A program made the translations under genes and the position numbers. This document shows, piece by piece, positions 6,533 through 8,290 of a stretch of 8,290 nucleotides of DNA (its first letter is position 1; each line of letters begins with the position of its first letter). The stretch comes from Desulfobacula sp. (GTDB lineage Bacteria; Desulfobacterota; Desulfobacteria; Desulfobacterales; Desulfobacteraceae). The stretch is taken from assembly GCA_011390085.1 (NCBI GenBank), contig JAABTB010000083.1, positions 1 to 8,290 of the forward strand. Reading direction: 5' to 3'. The notes beneath the pieces are model-generated. The model was not told where the DNA came from and did no database searches. It was given only the letters and a program-made list of their open reading frames with translations.

Positions 6533-6724
6533 TTGAAAGCCGGGCTTGAATCTGATAGAGAACCGATGCATATTCATGTGCGCCGGGGTGAGGATAGGGC
6601 AAAATTCCGGTTATCCCCGCAGGTCAGCCTTATAGAATCCTACGGGATGAGTTCAGCGGAACTCCGAGAACTCATGCGGATTGCCCTCATACAGAGGTAT
6701 TGGAACGAACACTTTAGCATTTGA
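6533..6724 (+). pseudogene. DUF4160 protein, 5'-truncated
   Basis: The 63 residues from TTG 6533 contain the DUF4160 core: DREPMHIHVRRGEDRAKF, then a hydrophobic LSPQVSLIESYGMSSAELREL and a final WNEHF. Family members start with about 20 more residues of the type IxGYRFFFYSNE. Here the preceding codons (open only from 6500) encode an unrelated, proline-containing stretch. No Shine-Dalgarno precedes the TTG. The last helix also looks a few residues short between LRELMRIA and WNEHF. It is followed, in overlapping frame, by a DUF2442 gene, the usual partner of DUF4160. The pair resembles a toxin-antitoxin module in size and layout, but its function is not established. I judge this copy decayed; the domain identity is fairly secure. 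Confidence 0.6.
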
Positions 6725-6929
6725 ACCACGGGCCAGAAAAGTATCGTTTGATGCCGATAATATGTGGGTAGAGTTTGCGGACGGGCGTCAGCTTGGCGTG
6801 CCACTGGTTTATTTCCCCCGGCTCCTCAATGCAGGCCAGGCCCAAAGGGAAGGCTACATCATCAGCGGCGGGGGCACAGGGCTGCATTGGGAAGTTTTTC
6901 TCCAAAACATTTCTCTTGGAAAAGGATAA
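6681..6929 (+). CDS. DUF2442 protein with no standard start codon at the expected site
   Basis: The domain is nearly complete. VSFDADNMWVEFADGRQLGVPL, then YFPRLLNA, and GGGTGLHW followed by NIS, match the DUF2442 order (functionally uncharacterised, about 80 residues, usually beside DUF4160). The first legal start in frame is TTG 6681, with no Shine-Dalgarno. The expected N-terminus (xNTLAFEPR) falls at ACG 6705-6707, which has AGAGG (6693-6697) seven bases upstream and overlaps the WNEHF codons of DUF4160. An ATG there would need only AAC to AAT in the DUF4160 Asn codon, which is silent in that frame. The gene may therefore have lost its start, use ACG weakly, or use the TTG. The C-terminal VFLQNISLGKG departs from the usual acidic tail, also suggesting drift. 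Confidence 0.6.
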   Translation: MPSYRGIGTNTLAFEPRARKVSFDADNMWVEFADGRQLGVPLVYFPRLLNAGQAQREGYIISGGGTGLHWEVFLQNISLGKG

Positions 6930-7032
6930 AAAAGGTTATATTCTCATGCGGCTGACACAGGTTGAAAAACCCGGAATCGGCAGGTTTGATTTGAAGTATG
7001 GGTTTATCGGGGATTGATAAAGAGGGGCTTTG

Positions 7033-7809
7033 ATGAAAAAGGTTTGGCTGGTCTTGATGATAATTCTGTTTGGTGCGGCCACGGTTTTTTGTGATCCGTT
7101 CGAAGACGCCTTGAAAGGGGCGGGAGAGGGAGATGCCGCGGCTCAACACCATCTTGGGTTGATGTATTCTCTGGGCTCTGAGATCAGGCAGGATTATAAG
7201 GAAGCGTTTTTCTGGTTTGAAAAAGCGGCGGATCAGGGAAAGGTCGATGCCCAATATAATCTCGGGTTGATGTATGACCAGGGAAAGGGCGTGCCCCAGG
7301 ATTATCAGCAGGCTGCGCACTGGTATGAAAAAGCGGCCCGGCAGGGATTTGAAAAGGCCCAGGTCAATCTCGGCACCATGTATATTGAGAATCAGGGGGT
7401 GCCCCGGGATTATCAGCAGGCTGTGAACTGGTTTGAAAAAGCGGCGGATCAAGGAAATGCTTATGCTCAATATAATCTTGGAATGATTTACGGCCAGGGC
7501 AAAGGGGTGATTCAGGATTTAAAACAGGCCTATGTCTGGTTGAGTTTAACAGCGGCACAGGAACACGAAAAGACAAGTGAACTGAAAGATAGTATTGCCA
7601 AGGAGCTTACGCCCCGGCAACTGAAGGAAGCCCAGGCGCTTGCGGCAAAAAAGCAGCATCAAATCGATAATCCCTCCGAATTTAAAAAACCGGCGGTTTC
7701 AGAATCAAAAAAGAAGGCCGCATCCAAGCCCAATAAGCAGACATCCTCCAAATCCAAGAAGAAACCGTCTTCCAAATCCCAGAAGCAGACCCCGGTAAAA
7801 AAGAAATAG
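7033..7809 (+). CDS. Exported Sel1-repeat (SLR/TPR-like) protein with lysine-rich tail
   Basis: 258 residues. Signal peptide: MKKVW, hydrophobic LVLMIILFGAATVFC, with cleavage likely near residue 20, so a periplasmic or secreted location. Four uninterrupted 36-residue Sel1 repeats occupy about 33-176. Each has the pattern AQ-x-x-LG-x-x-Y, G-x-x-x-x-QD/RDY, A-x-x-W-x-x-x-A-A-x-Q. A linker with LTPRQLKEAQAL follows, as is common at the end of Sel1 arrays. The last ~50 residues are almost only Lys, Ser, Pro and Gln. Sel1 arrays are protein-interaction scaffolds; the target here is unknown. The tail could bind acidic surfaces or nucleic acid. ATG 7033 is chosen over TTG 7030 because AGAGG (7021-7025) is seven bases away. 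Neighbouring repeats share near-identical DNA, pointing to recent duplication. It stands alone, with no clear promoter. Confidence 0.9.
   Translation: MKKVWLVLMIILFGAATVFCDPFEDALKGAGEGDAAAQHHLGLMYSLGSEIRQDYKEAFFWFEKAADQGKVDAQYNLGLMYDQGKGVPQDYQQAAHWYEKAARQGFEKAQVNLGTMYIENQGVPRDYQQAVNWFEKAADQGNAYAQYNLGMIYGQGKGVIQDLKQAYVWLSLTAAQEHEKTSELKDSIAKELTPRQLKEAQALAAKKQHQIDNPSEFKKPAVSESKKKAASKPNKQTSSKSKKKPSSKSQKQTPVKKK
7135..7566 (+). repeat. Four tandem 108-bp units encoding Sel1 repeats
   Basis: The units begin with Gly codons every 36 residues. Blocks such as GATTATCAGCAGGCTG recur exactly at 7300-7315 and 7408-7423, and TGGTTTGAAAAAGCGGCGGATCA recurs in units 1 and 3. Units 2 and 3 are the closest pair; unit 4 is the most diverged at its end. 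Confidence 0.75.
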
Positions 7810-7821
7810 AAGCGCTGTAAA

Positions 7822-8208
7822 TTATTTGAGTACGGGCTTTTTTCCCAGCGGGGCAAAACACACCCCGGCCAGCCGGAAATGGGCAAAGCCGAAGGGGATG
7901 CCGATAATGGTCAGGCAGAGGCTGACACCGGCAATAATATGGGAGATGGCCAGCCAGATACCGGCCAGGATGATCCATAAAAAATTGGCAAGGCTTGTGC
8001 CGACGATTCTTTCTTCTCCCAGTGCCCGGGAATCCACCAGCTCTTTTCCAAAGGGAAAGGCTGCAAATCCGGCGATTCGGAAGGCGGCAAACCCGAAGGG
8101 GATGCCGACCACCGTGATGAACAGCAAACTGCCCAGAACCACCCATAACACCCAGGCAAAAAAACCGCCGCCGAAAATAAACCAGAGAATATTCAAGATC
8201 AATGCCAT
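7822..8208 (-). CDS. YccF-family inner-membrane protein
   Basis: 128 residues with the two YccF (DUF307) repeats. Each repeat has a hydrophobic helical segment starting near LNxLWxI, then a GIPFGFAxFRxAG block, at about residues 35-47 and 103-115. Two to four membrane segments are expected (about 3-30, 75-100 and the hydrophobic parts of the IPFG blocks), so it should sit in the cytoplasmic membrane. E. coli YccF is similar but about 20 residues longer. The function is unknown. ATG 8208 is chosen because GAGGAG (8215-8220) is six bases upstream; the frame is open further upstream to 8268 without support. It converges on the Sel1 gene with only 12 bases between stops, and no terminator hairpin is visible there. 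Confidence 0.9.
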   Translation of the reverse strand: MALILNILWFIFGGGFFAWVLWVVLGSLLFITVVGIPFGFAAFRIAGFAAFPFGKELVDSRALGEERIVGTSLANFLWIILAGIWLAISHIIAGVSLCLTIIGIPFGFAHFRLAGVCFAPLGKKPVLK

Positions 8209-8290
8209 GTTGCTCTCCTCTTTTATTGATTGCCCTTCTTTATATTCCGGTTTCACCCCTGACGGCAAGTCAATCTTTAATGTATGAATA

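Noticed and set aside
6483..6594. 9-bp direct repeat GGGTGAGGA at 6483-6491 and 6586-6594
   Set aside because: Short, with no matching flanks beyond a few bases; the upstream copy can be read as GEDR followed by basic residues, like the DUF4160 core, but a stop lies directly before it, so chance is likely.
6816..6832. CCCCCGGCTCCTCAA resembling the tRNA-Ala 3' end, as a possible attachment site
   Set aside because: Only partial similarity, and it lies inside the conserved DUF2442 coding region.
6962..6990. Candidate Sel1-gene promoter TTGAAA-N17-TTTGAT
   Set aside because: The -10 matches only 4 of 6 positions without an extended -10; not distinguishable from background.
6946..7017. Short plus-strand ORF (23 codons) just before the Sel1 gene
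   Set aside because: No Shine-Dalgarno, no recognisable family and no partner; it may be chance or the end of another lost gene.
6862..7470. Long minus-strand reading frame with internally repeated IRRFFKP/LLIIPGH units
   Set aside because: It is the antisense shadow of the Sel1 tandem repeats; the apparent protein repeats mirror the repeated DNA, and there is no ribosome binding site or family match.
7810..7821. Bidirectional terminator between the Sel1 and yccF genes
   Set aside because: Only 12 bases separate the stops and no stem with a T-run can be formed there.
8239..8273. Candidate yccF promoter with TTGACT (8268-8273) and TATAAA (8239-8244)
   Set aside because: The spacer is 23 bases, too long for a normal sigma70 promoter, and alternatives at proper spacing are poor.
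7826..8287. 153-residue plus-strand reading frame opposite the YccF gene
   Set aside because: The yccF strand has a strong Shine-Dalgarno and a recognisable family; the opposite frame is low-information and unsupported.

Overview
The window looks like a chromosomal segment of a Gram-negative bacterium, probably a Desulfobacterales-type deltaproteobacterium. This placement is an inference. It rests on the tail of a Pfa-type lipid synthase, a PpiD-type chaperone followed by an M16 lipoprotein, and the codon style. No 16S rRNA or other strong marker is present. Most of the window is ordinary housekeeping DNA, with one accessory patch next to a tRNA gene.

Layout: (1) 1-629, plus strand, is the 3' end of a large gene whose last domain is a FabA-like hotdog dehydratase, best matching the end of PfaC-type polyunsaturated fatty acid/secondary-lipid synthases. 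(2) 626-5349, minus strand, is a two-gene envelope operon: a membrane-anchored PpiD/SurA-like parvulin chaperone, then a translationally coupled M16 zinc-protease lipoprotein. Its last gene overlaps the stop codon of gene 1 by 4 bp. (3) 5350-5537 is a compact divergent regulatory region driving the operon leftwards and tRNA-Ala(GGC) rightwards. It contains three copies of a 7-mer. (4) 5614-6929, directly 3' of the tRNA, is a cluster of toxin-antitoxin-like remnants. It holds an intact HigA-type antitoxin fused in frame to the N-terminal half of its lost toxin, a truncated HEPN-like ORF with an Rx4H motif, a 5'-truncated DUF4160 gene, and a DUF2442 gene that appears to have lost its ATG. (5) 7033-7809, plus strand, is an exported Sel1-repeat protein with a lysine-rich tail. 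(6) 7822-8208, minus strand, is a small YccF-family inner-membrane protein.

The chaperone and protease probably act together in periplasmic or outer-membrane protein quality control. The remnants at the tRNA suggest repeated acquisition and decay of addiction or defence modules at one site. I found no complete new system. The most interesting object is the toxin-antitoxin fusion, with its intact internal ribosome binding site and likely operator.
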